DNA of 64,000 bases from Nematostella vectensis (taxonomy: Eukaryota > Cnidaria > Anthozoa > Actiniaria > Edwardsiidae). The position numbers and the translations under genes are program-made. Positions 33,408 to 44,617 of the stretch are shown one piece after another; the first letter of the stretch is position 1, and every line of letters begins with the position of its first letter. The DNA lies in the NCBI RefSeq assembly GCF_932526225.1, contig NC_064040.1, forward strand, positions 9,775,356-9,839,355, written 5' to 3'. Below the pieces are notes generated by a model. It was given only the letters and a program-made list of their open reading frames with translations, ran no database searches and had not been told where the DNA came from.

Positions 33408-36400
33408 ATGGTCAACGAAAGCGATGGTCTAGGTATCGAGTTTTTGCATTCAAAACAGCTTTTAATCGGATTGAACCAGCTCCGTCAACGAAAAGAGCTT
33501 TGTGATGTGGAGTTGTGTGTTGGGAATGTACAAATTTCGGCACATCGGGTTGTTCTTTCTGCTTGCAGCGCCTATTTTGACGCTATGTTCACCGGCAATC
33601 TACTAGAAAGCAAAAAGCAGGTGATATACATTAAGGGAATAGATGAGACGGCGTTACAATTATTAGTGGATTTTGCGTATACTGGTAAAGCCGAGATCAC
33701 CCAGGAAAACGTTCAATTGCTTTTACCGGCTGCAAATATGCTTCAACTTTACAAAGTGAAAGACGCTTGTTGCCAGTTCCTTTCTGATCAGCTAGATTAT
33801 TCAAATTGCTTGGGGATTAGTAAGTTTGCCGAGGCGTTCACGTGTCAGACTTTGGTTAAAAAGGCGAAGAAATTTATTCAGGATAATTTCAGGAGTGTGG
33901 TTGAACAAGAAGAGTTTTTACTTCTGCCCTATTCTCATGTTACGGAACTTTTAGAAGACGACAATTTATGTGTCGATTCAGAATCAGTGGTATTCGAGGC
34001 TGCAGTTTCTTGGATCAAATACAGGATAGTAGAAAGAGGTCCTCTGTTATCCAACCTTCTTCAGTATGTCCGGCTATGTCTGCTAAACATTCGCTTTCTT
34101 TCTCAGTGTCTTGACACGAATGAACTTGTCAAGGCCGACAGACAGTGCCAAAATATAATCAAAGACGCTCTCAAAAAACGCTTATTACCCGCTAGAAAAT
34201 CCCATAAATCGTTGATAACACAGAGGAGGGCTCCTACTCGAATATTTGCTGTTGGGGGAAAAAATGGTTTATTTGCCACACTTAACAGCGTCGAGTTTTA
34301 TGAACCGCGAACTGAGAAATGGACAGAAGTCGTCCCGATGCATTTGCGACGATTCGAGTTCGGAGCATCATTTCTTGAAGGTAACGAGTAAACTTCTTCC
34401 GGAATGAAAAATATGTCTTCGAGGCTCAGGGGTTTTGTTTTTAACAATTTTACATATTGTTTTGAATTTGAACAAAAGGCATTCTACCCCCCTGTAATTT
34501 TAACCTTATTGACTTTTATTAGTTGATTGTTCTCGCAAGGTCTAATGTTATTTATAGCTTTCCTTATAAACAATGGAGCATAAGTGATGTCGATCAAGCA
34601 TGGAATTATTAATTTTTTTCTAAACATTACTTTCCAGTTTTTTACCATTAATTTAGAAATGACAAATCATTGATTGATTGCATCTTCATGATTAATGAGT
34701 ACATGATCAATAGCTGATTAGTAACTTGTCTGTACTCTTTTTCTCTCTAATGTGAATTTCGTTATGCTTGTGACAAATTCACCAATTCTTGTAACCGTTA
34801 TGCACTTATCATTGGCTATCCTGGGGGTCGACCCCCGGGGGAACTATCCATTAGAATGAGAAAGCATGTTTGCAAAATTACATACATGGTGAATGTTTAC
34901 TGCAGCTTGCCATATCCTAATTTCTGTTATTATTTTATATCTCAGGAAAGCTGTACGCAGTAGGGGGACTTGTGTGCGGGACAGGAACCAACCTAGGCAG
35001 GGCACCTTTCCGCTACTGTGACAATGGCGTTGAGTGCTATGACCTTGTGAGGGATGGGGAGTGGACAAGGGTTCCACCCATGCATCAGTGCCGAAGCAAT
35101 CACAGTGTTTTAACTTTAGGTATTACAAATCATTGGAACTTTTGATTCAATGAAAAATATTACAGAGATACAGTGACATGTCCCAGGCATGTTCCCAGGA
35201 TTGGCTTAGGGGGGGAGTGCGCAGTCAGTCATAGGTATCATATGGAAAAAGCATAGTATTTGAAGATTCCTAAATAAGAAATGACCCACCTATGTCCCAA
35301 TTCTGTGTTGAGTCAGAAGCAGATTCACGATTGTTATTGAGTTAGTGCGGCTGAAGCGACAGATGATAGTTTTAAAGGTGAAACACTGAAACTCACTATA
35401 TGAAATGAGGGGGGGGGGTTATGCGGAAAATGGAATAAGCGACAGTTATTTATCTTGCCATCTTATGGCATCTCAGATCGTGATTTGAGCAGGGAGAGAA
35501 GGTCATTTAACATTTGTTTGTCAGCTACCATGTTTCTATTGACTCATTTAGCGATAAGCTATTATAATTTTTTTTATTTGAATAAGTTATTAGAACATAA
35601 CAGTTTGTTTAAAGATGGCTAACTCTGGATTTCTTAAGATGATTTTTCTTACGGAGTGCTGAATGAAAACAATAAAAAGGTGTGAAGGATCAGGGCTCTT
35701 TAATAGTGTAAAATCATCTCCCATTTGGCTAATTTCACTAACACGTACCAGCCAGTGAGGAAGGGTGGTGCTCATTCACCTTCATGGTCCTGGACTGAGA
35801 CCTGCTATGTCTCACATAATTACCATTTATTTATTCATTTTCCAGCTAAATGATTATGTAGTATTGGGACTATCTGTGTGTTTAGTGGTATGCATGAAAG
35901 ATTGCTTTATATTCCTGCCTTTCAGGTGGTTACTTATATGCACTTGGTGGTTACGATGGGAACTCATATCTGAATACTGTGGAGCGTTACTGCCCCAAGA
36001 CCAAGGAATGGACAATGGTGTCTCCAATGATTTTCAGTCGTAGTTGTTTTGCGGCAGAAGTCGCAGATGGGTACATATATGCATTCGGTGGGTACGGCCC
36101 ATCTTACCTGAGCACAGTAGAGAGGTATGACCCCAGTATGGACGCATGGGAGATGATGCCAGCGATGAGCATGGTCCGTATCAACTCTGGTGTTGGTGTT
36201 GTCGCTGGCTGTCTATATATTGTTGGTATGTCAAAACAAACATATTGGACATTTGACATATTGGAAGTTTATAGCTAAATTCGTTGTTGTTTGTCCACCA
36301 AGAATTCATATGCATTTCTCGTCTGGGAATAGCGTGTAGTCAATCATCCCACCGTGGCCAATCAACTCTCTTGCTGTGTGCAGTCAAATGGCTTATGACG

Positions 36401-37587
36401 CGACAGTGAAAACGTGAAAGCCGTTGTTTTAGACCGTTGAGTGACCATGCGCTTTTCCCAAACGAGACAAGGATTTTAGATTCGCTGAGGTCGTGCAACC
36501 ACAAATTCGCCTATGAGTCTACACTGAGAGATCTCGTTAAGAGAGGGAAACTTTGTTATAAGGCACCTGGCATGTCACACATCAGCATATAAGGTGGTGT
36601 TACAAGGTTTTGTGTGCACCCTTTTTTGTGTTGGGGGGTAGCCGGGGATCGTACACGATGAGCAAGGGTTGGCCGTTTTCTTTGTTCTTTATTGCACCGC
36701 TGTAGTGGTTACAAGCGGTAGAGCTATTACCAGTCTGACTAGCGGGAGGTTGTCTGTAAGAAGGCAAGTAGGAAGGAAGGGACATCTCTATCCCGGAAAG
36801 TTGACGAAGCCAACTTTAGAGAGTCCTGACTAAATCAACCTAGAGCACTGCCGTGTAGTGTCCTCGCAACAAATTACAGTACAATCCTAGTTACTATGCT
36901 GCTTAATTTATACTAACCTCATTAATAAACTGGTCAAACTGGTTTTAAGGATAATGTAAGAAAGAAGATCGGATTCTGACTTTGGGAAGTACATTAACTA
37001 CCAAATAATAAATAACTAAGACTAAATTCCTTCGATAGAAACAACAAGAGCAAGATAAAAGGAAGAGTTTGACTATAGTTGTATGCAAAATTAAATTTTT
37101 CTTAACACTATGCATGCTTAGTCAAACAATTAAGAAATCTAAGTAATGTAAATAGCGAAATGTCGATTGGAAAGGGAAAGTAAATATCTAACTTACATGT
37201 CAGAAACGACTTTTGCACTATTCCTGCATAACAGTGGTATAATGTTTTTTTAGGAGCATGTTTATTTTCTTCTTTTAACAACATGATTAACTAATTGATT
37301 CCTGTACAATATCAATTTCCTCAGGTGGGCATAATGGAGTCTCCCACTTGCAGAGTGTTGAGCGGTTCGACCCCATCACTAATGAGTGGTCCATGGTTGC
37401 ACCGATGGGCCGTCCTCGCACAGGTTTAAGTGTGGCTGTACTTGATGGACTGCTGTATGCTATTGGAGGCCATGACGGCTCCGGCTATCTGAATCTCACC
37501 CAGTGCTATGACACCATCTCAAATACCTGGCACTCCGTCAAGCCTATGAACTCCAGTAGGTGTAGTTTTGGAATTGCTACTGTTTAG
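33408..37587 (+). CDS. BTB-BACK-Kelch (KLHL-type) protein
   Basis: Four exons: 33408-34380, 34946-35119, 35926-36225 and 37325-37587, giving 569 aa with phases that agree. Residues about 30-130 are a BTB domain (ELCDVELCVG, AHRVVLSACSAYFDAMF). Residues about 135-240 are a BACK domain. Six Kelch blades follow from about 275 to the end, with GG doublets such as YALGGYDGNSYLNTVERY, YAFGGY, YIVGGHNG and YAIGGHDG. All three introns are in phase 1 and fall at or near the start of a blade. KLHL proteins act as substrate adaptors of Cullin-3 ubiquitin ligases, with BTB-BACK binding CUL3 and the propeller binding substrate. The length is typical. The orthology group cannot be assigned from sequence reading alone, so no symbol is given. 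The protein ends directly after blade six with no C-terminal tail. Confidence 0.93.
35188..35294 (+). repeat. Dispersed repeat R1, copy 2
   Basis: Same family as 31258-31370 (ATCATATGGAAAAAGCATAG, GAAGATTCCTAAATAAG). It lies in the second intron of the Kelch gene. Confidence 0.75.
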
Positions 37588-39702
37588 TACAATGTTCAAA
37601 TCGTAGTTTACAGGGACTGCGGGGCATTTTTTAGCTTTGGTTGATTTTTTTTTCAGGGCTCCAGATTTATACTTGTTCGTCTTGGCCAAATTTTAGCCCT
37701 ACCAATTTTTAGCCCTAAAATGGTCTCCGCGGTACCTTGTATAATCCTATCTATCCTATATCAGATCTTATTTCATTTTTCCTTACGCCCTTTCGTAGAA
37801 ATTTTAAAGGGTCCTAAATCTACATTTTTTGCGACTTTCGAGACCTGCTTTAAGGTGAATGTGCGCAAATACTTATGGCCTAATTTGATAATGGTTGGCA
37901 CTGAATATGGCCAATAAAGCTGTACATCATGGATTAGTTGGGCCTAGGAAGGAATATCTCATATCAAGAGAAATGTAAAAAAAAATGTTCTTCAAATCTA
38001 AGGGCGCGATCTTTTACTCGTGATTCCGGAATGAGAAGGATTAGAATAGAAAAAGCGCGCGTTCGTTCATCCCGCGTTCCACCAATTCTGCTACCAGTAG
38101 AGTGACTCGAATGCCATTCTGAACATTCGCTACCAACCATTCCCATTCCAGAATGATCGGAAAGAAACGCCCCCTAAGTGTCCAGGGGCGAAACCAGGGG
38201 GAGGGGTGGGGGTCAAAGTGATTTCACAAGAACATTCGTTTTCAACTGACACGTTACGACTAAGACGCAAGGGCACCCAACGACCATTTTCGGTCAAATA
38301 TCTGTTCGGAAGGAAGGTCACCTGCGGATTTCGGGGTCGGCCTAGAAATGTCTACTCTTTTCGGAATTTGTATTTCTAGATCACCTATGTTTCTCGGGAA
38401 GAGAGCTGGGTCACCTATGTTTTTCGGAGTTGCTTTTGTTACCACCATCACCATTTTCAGGAGATTTTACGTCCGACATGCTTTAAAAAAGGAATTCTAG
38501 TATTTTCGGGAGCGAGTATACAAGGGACATTACCTTAAGGATCTTAGAATCGCAAGGAGTTTCGGATGGCTCGGGATGAGTAACTAGATTTTTTGGATGG
38601 CTGTAATTTCGCCTAGCAAATCCGAACAGATAAAAAAAACGACTGCAAACGAATAAAAACGGTATCTTAACTCATTAGGCCGGTTGTGAAATTTTCGTCG
38701 TTGGGTGCCCTTGAAGACGTAATAGCTTTATTGGACCGTGGTGTATGCTCGATTTCCAGCTTGTTTCTTGAAGCCCTCAGTACGTGCTCGATGAGGCCTA
38801 GCGACGGCTGGAAATAGAGCCTACAAAAAGGGATTTGTAAAAGTTTAAGGCTCGGTTGAGTACCGCAGAATTCATACTCTTTATTGAAGTAACAACAGTA
38901 AACATCACTACCCATGGGTGGTCTTTAGCAAATGCTTGGACTTTGCTGACATTGAAAGCTAGATCCTTCTTCACAATCCTTTTGCAACAGAACTATAACG
39001 GCTTACACCACATTTTAGAATACGTTGTCGGAGCAAATGGTCTCGTTAATTTTTAATAATTGCAGGAAAAAATAATTAACGCACGCGATATGCGATAAGT
39101 TTACTTATCATTACCAGCGTTTGGTCTTAGAGCTGTCATTTGCCAAACGCTATTTGCACTGATATAAACGACTTCCAGAACTTTACCTAACCCTAAAGCC
39201 CCAACAGTCAATCGTAGTTTTGTGTAATTAGTTTGGATAGTACTGGTCCATTCAGTTTGAACTGCAACAGGAGACAAAAGAAGATATTCATCCTTTTTAT
39301 TAGAAAATCAATTAAACCAATTATCTGTGCCCATTTTATTTAAAGGAAATGCTTTATAAGATGTTGTGATAATCATAGAAAGGTATTTTTGAAAAGAGTA
39401 TAAAACCGAAAATGTATTAGAAATCTGTACATTAATTAAAATATTTATATTTTTCTATAACTTACGTTTTGTTGCTTTGCTCTTCAAACACCTTTTCAAA
39501 TGATATTAAGCGCTTTAGACCATAAAAATGTACAACATTTCTTGGAGGATCAGGCTATTGTGCCTTCAGGTATTAAGCGTCTTTACCTAAACAGTATGGT
39601 TAAGGTTGGTGATGTCCTCACCTTTCCACTACCATCAATACAACCCCCATCTCAAGAGATTTTTCCCCATCATCATGTGTTCCCCTCCCGCTCTCACATT
39701 CC
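37588..39702. other. Spacer between convergent Kelch and GPCR genes
   Basis: Holds the likely Kelch 3' UTR, a possible imperfect TIR pair at about 37999-38177 (AGGGCGCGATC...GAAACGCCCC) and AT-rich filler. No exon is recognised. Confidence 0.45.
37913..37918 (+). promoter_or_regulatory. Candidate polyadenylation signal of the Kelch gene
   Basis: AATAAA about 325 bp after the stop codon, on the coding strand. Confidence 0.45.
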
Positions 39703-39706
39703 TTAA

Positions 39707-40146
39707 ACACGAGGTTCCGCTATAAAAGGGAAAGATCCTCCCGCCCCCGGGCTAAAGAACAATCAGTTATCAATCATCCGTCAATTTGCCAACATGTCAA
39801 GACAATTGTTCTGAGAGCTTAATTCAAATTTCATATCCGAAACCAAATTGAATATCATTCCTAGAGTTGTCCATCTAAAATGGTTCTATTTATAGTAAAA
39901 TAATGCTATACCAAGCTGTGTGCACTCTTAATTACGAGCATTTTTATCACAGCGCGAAAAACGCGAATTTAAAATTTTGCACAATGGATAGCAAATCACT
40001 TTATCAATCTCTTCACACAACTGTCTTCCATCCGACTGAGGCTCAGAGACACTTTGTGACTCCTGGCTTGGCAGTGTTCTGATTATAATTGCAAATTTGA
40101 GCCCTGTAGTGGGAGGAGCTTTCCCTTTTATAGCAGCACCTCGTGT
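39707..40146. mobile_element. TTAA-flanked MITE, family A copy 2
   Basis: A 440-bp copy of the element at 628-1101, with the same TIRs, flanked by perfect TTAA duplications (39703-39706 and 40147-40150). It lies 59 bp downstream of the GPCR stop codon, so it may form part of that gene's 3' UTR. Confidence 0.88.
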
Positions 40147-40205
40147 TTAAGATAAGCGATGTCACCCTAACAGAGCCAGAGCGCCGTACTCCACAGTTGT
40201 ACAAA

Positions 40206-41663
40206 TTATAGCCCACTTGACTCTTGCGACTGACTGAGCGAAAAGGACCCCTGCTTTGCGCGGCGATAGGCATTGAAACACCGCTGTAAAATCTTTTTGA
40301 AGGCACTTCTGAACGTCTTGAGCCTGTAGGCATAGACCAGCGGATTCATGCTTGAGTTGGCCATGACGAGAATGAGTTGCATGTCACGCAACACGTGAAT
40401 CATCACGCAACTGCAGTGATTGCAGAGGTTCATGACGTAGATGACGATACACGAGGGAAGGTAGCACGCGATGAATAGCGCCAGCATGATCAGGAAGGTC
40501 TTGGTGATCTTCTGCTCCCATCGGACGGCCCTGAGTCGCACGCCGTTAGCACTGCGATTATTTCCTAGCTGGTCCCACTGCAGCACTTGGGCGCGTAGAC
40601 TCTGGAAGACCTGTGATGAGTGATTTAGTAAGCAAGGCAAATAATGTTATAATGATGGGTTGAAAATTGGGGCCAAAGACACTGGAGCACCTGTAATGGT
40701 GGGTAATTTTATAATTCGGTGGAGAACTTGTGAGCAAAGTCTCTGGAACATCTGTAATGTGTGGCTGATAAGAAAGGTAAATAATGTTTTTATGATCGGT
40801 GTTGAACTTGTGAGCAAAGACACTGAAGCACCTGAAATGGGTGGCTAGTAAAAAAGGTAGATAATGTAGGCAATGAAAGGTAGGTTTATAATGTGAGGTA
40901 AATAACGTTGTAATGATCGGAGGAGAGCTTGTTTAAAAAGACTCTGGAACAGCACCTTGCGATTTGTCGGGCCCCCGCTTTGGTTTATAAAGAAAAACAA
41001 ATGTCGTAATTACAAATTGCTACAAACCAATGAGTCAAGCCATACCTTAACGTAAGTGAAAACCAAGACTCCAAAGGTTGCCAAGACGGCCGTATTCGCG
41101 AATACAAAAGTGTACGCAATGTAGCCGACCTCAAGATAAATCAATGGGAAACAGACCGCCACTGTCCAGATAACCGTAGACACCAGGGCGATCCTCCACG
41201 GGCTCAGCAACAGCCGGTACTTTAATGGAGTTGTGATGGCAAGAAAACGATCAATGGCAAGAGCTGCTAGACTGAACAACGAAGCCGTACAAGAGATGAA
41301 GAAGGACATGTGAATGGATCTAACGACCCCCGCCTCGTACTCCGCACATCTGCCCAAGCCCTCGCACATGTGCCACACGGCAGATATGGGGCCCACCAGT
41401 AATCCAACAAGACAATCCGCTACGGCTAAATTGGCGACGAGAAAGTTGAACGGACTTCTTAGATTTTTATTAGGATCGATAGCTATGGCGAGTATGACAA
41501 GGAGATTACCGGGAAATGCTGTAAGGGTGATAAGAATAGACAGAGTCGCGGTTGAGAACGAGAGTTCGGAGGGCGCTGTCACTTTCGTGCATTCGTTTTC
41601 ACCAAACATCTCGTAATTTAGATTAGTTCCTATCCACGCTTCTTCTTCAGGCTTTCCACGCAC
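40206..41663 (-). CDS. Rhodopsin-family (class A) GPCR
   Basis: Two exons, 41663-41046 and 40610-40206, join in phase 0 and give 340 aa with seven hydrophobic segments. Family marks are GN in TM1 (FPGNLLVI), LAVAD in TM2, IDRFLAI at the end of TM3 (DRF in place of DRY), W in TM4, CYLP in TM6 (in place of CWxP) and NPLVYAY in TM7 followed by an amphipathic helix 8. The second extracellular loop is very short and has no cysteine, TM5 lacks its usual proline, and the third extracellular loop is cysteine-rich (NLCNHCSC). This combination is seen in the melanocortin/EDG/cannabinoid/adenosine branch, so a relation to that branch is inferred. The ligand is unknown. The intron falls after TM5, next to an acceptor-bearing array. 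The C-terminal tail is Ser-rich. Confidence 0.9.
40611..40953 (-). repeat. Acceptor-bearing array in the GPCR intron
   Basis: Four diverged units of roughly 60-120 bp (borders near 40610, 40690, 40751, 40831 and 40953). On the minus strand each unit carries CAG followed by a copy of the exon-2 start (the exon begins GTCTTCCAGAGTCT; units show GTGCTCCAGTGTCT, ATGTTCCAGAGACT and GTGCTTCAGTGTCT). The functional copy is the one nearest the exon. Confidence 0.8.
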
Positions 41664-44617
41664 AATTTACAGTGTTATTTGATCGTCTTTCGTTCTAATC
41701 CCCGGGCTTCCGAAAGCTTCCACGAAGCTTCTAGAACACAATCAAAATACTAGTGAGAGTGAGAGTAATTCACTATGAAATCCGGCATAAAATGTACAGC
41801 TTATTTACGTTTGTTAAAATAACATGACATCTCTCGAGAGTCCCATAGAAGTACCCTTTTTTAAAGACGTAAAGAGTAGCGATTTTGCAACGCACTTGTG
41901 ATATGTCTTTCCGGGTAATACTATTACTTCCGGGGCCTTGATATTCTAATATTCACAAGCAGAATTCAAGTGCGTTTTCTATAACAACCGAATACACAAA
42001 GCAAGACCCCATAATAGAATGATACCTTCTATTGTAGGACTCGAAGGAGCTGTAAAGGCAGCGGTAAAGGTAGTAGTTATCGTGGTTGGCAAGACCTAAG
42101 GGGAAGCGATAGCGTGGTATACCGCGTCTGCTGATACTCGCAGACTCGCGGTGCGTGATACAAATTACCATGCATATTTCTTGTCAAGCGCAACCCTTCG
42201 TGTGTAAACTTTCCGTGACATCTTAGGAAGAAAAGGTCACTCACATACGTCATTAAAAATGAGAAGCTCACACATTAGGGTTTTATTTGATACGCAGAGC
42301 TATTTAGATTGTTTTTTCTTAAAAGCAATTGAATCGGAATAATCAAATACAATAAAAAAAAATGGAAAAGCAGTTTTATTTTTTATTTTTAAAGGTGACT
42401 AATTGGCGTTAAGACTTTTTGTCACTGTAGTTGATGTAGTTGATTTGCTGATACCCTAAAGACATCACTATTCACGCTTGTGTTCTCTATTCATTAAGTC
42501 GTCCCAGAGAAAAAAAGAGAGAGAAAAAAAATCCTCGGGAGGGGGATCTTGGCGGCTCGGCCACAGGGACCACGAGAATAAGCTAGGATGTTGGTCAATA
42601 TTGATTGATTCCAAGACACATACAAACGTCGTGTGTGGACCCCCTAAGCCTCTCATTCATTACTTGCGACAAAGACCACGAGCCGCGTGGCTCCATGGGA
42701 AAATATTACACCCTAACTTTAGGGATTTTTGCAGAGTATATCTACCACAGGAAGAACCGGGGCTGAAAATCCATCGATAAGACAGCCTGACCAAATGCTC
42801 GCGACAAGGTGACTCCTTCCCTGTAAGAAAGTAAAAAATAGTTACGCCTCAATATGTTTGTACCACAGGACTATATACCTGTATAAAGTAACGTCTCTTC
42901 TACAAGACAGAAGAAACAGGCAATAAATCATCTAAGCATTAGAAACGTCAAGAAATGGGGCAACAGGGTTATTTGAAAACTAAAAACATTAAGATTTAAG
43001 GTGTTGACCACACATATTATACTATCCCTTGGAGTTATGATTTATTTTCTCGACGATCATAAGTGACCTTAGGGGAAGTCCCCCAATGCTGCTACATCGC
43101 TAGCTCCCAAGATATTAGGCCCGTGGAAAGAGGCCAGCTGTGTGCGAGGTAAAATTTATCACAATGTTCATTGTACCAAGGATAATTATCCCCTTTTTCA
43201 TATTCTTTTCAATGGAATAAACTGAATATGCGAATTTTTAGGAGGGGTGTGCAAATACGCAAATGTTTAAAACCGTATGCACATGTTAGAAGGTTTAGGG
43301 TCATGACTCCCCCCCCCCCCCCCCCCCCGAAGTTTTTGGAAGTTTAATAATAAACTGCGCGTATTTGGTGTTAGGAGGAACATGCACACCCAGACCTGAA
43401 ATGCCTGCATTCAGAATAGCCCCCTGCAATTCCTTGGGTCCATTTCGGGTACTTCTCTAGCTTGTTTCGTCGGGTCCCGGGACCAGTTACGGGACTTTTG
43501 GGGATCGTTTCAGGTCCCGGGGGGGGGGGGGGGGGGGGGATAGTTTCGGGTCGCGGATAGTATAACGGAATCCACAGGTAGACCGGAGCTGTGTAGAAGA
43601 GTTGTGAACGAAGTTACCTTGTGTTGCACAATTCAAATTAGCCTAACCCTCTTAGCACAATCCAATACTCTTTTGATGGGAGATAATTACCCACCTTCAA
43701 GCACTTCTTTCTCTTTTGCACCATTAGTTTAGTCAAATTCGAAAAGAGACTAGTTTGTTTTGTTACGCGGGCAAGCGTGACGGAATAGAGTGCGAACGAG
43801 CATATAATATTGACGGTCGCGTCATAACAGCGTCACGCAACAGTAGACAATCCCACATCAGACAACTTGTTTTGCCAAGAAAATCTACCCCGACATTGCT
43901 AAATTGGTCACAGCGCTCCAAATCGTACCTTCCACGTGGTCCATGAAGATATACCGCCTCCTATTGAATCAAATTCTAGTTCTATAGACGATTGACGCAG
44001 AGGGGGGAAGAATAGAAGCGATTTCTATTGGATAACCCAAATTCGGGATATCAAAGACGATCGATCACAATTCTATCTGAAAGTCTTCGCTTCATTCGAA
44101 TAACAACAAGGGAAGAATATATATTAGAGTAGTAATGCTAATTGCCACCGTGGTGTTTGAATACGAGATTGCCGAATAATTTTTTTAACAGCTGCGGCGA
44201 TATTTGAGACATACGAGAATAATTTGTGGCATTCTTAAAAATGCCCTACAGCCCTTTATAGGGAATATATTGGGCCGCAAAATGAGTACGTGAAGCTAGG
44301 AGAGGTATGTAACCAAGAAATCAAGGCAGCGAATTTATCAAGAGAGACAGTAATTGGTGGTTTGACACGGATGTTAAGGAGGAAGGCGAGAAGCATTAGG
44401 AAAATTCATTGATTTTCAACAATACGGGACAGTAAGTAAAATTGGCGCATTCAACCGATTGCAAAGCAGAAGATCGTGTGGATGCGCAAGGATCAATTAA
44501 AACTATCTTCACAAATAGCAATTCGTGGAGCTAAAGAGGAACTGGATGAAGCAGCTAAGGAACAAATTCGTGAGAAATTAAGAAATCATAAATATTGACC
44601 ATATATATAGAAGTCAA
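41664..44617. other. Spacer between divergent GPCR and IP3 kinase genes
   Basis: Includes the presumed promoters of both genes, a 20-nt C run (43309-43328) and a 21-nt G run (43519-43539). A weakly coding-like stretch at 44230-44598 is discussed under rejected items. Confidence 0.45.

Noticed and set aside
44230-44598. Protein-like stretches upstream of ITPK (for example NQEIKAANLSRETV and AKEELDEAAKEQIREKL)
   Set aside because: They are in different frames with stops between, no shared splice sites were found, and other frames look equally protein-like; perhaps a decayed gene, but not supportable.
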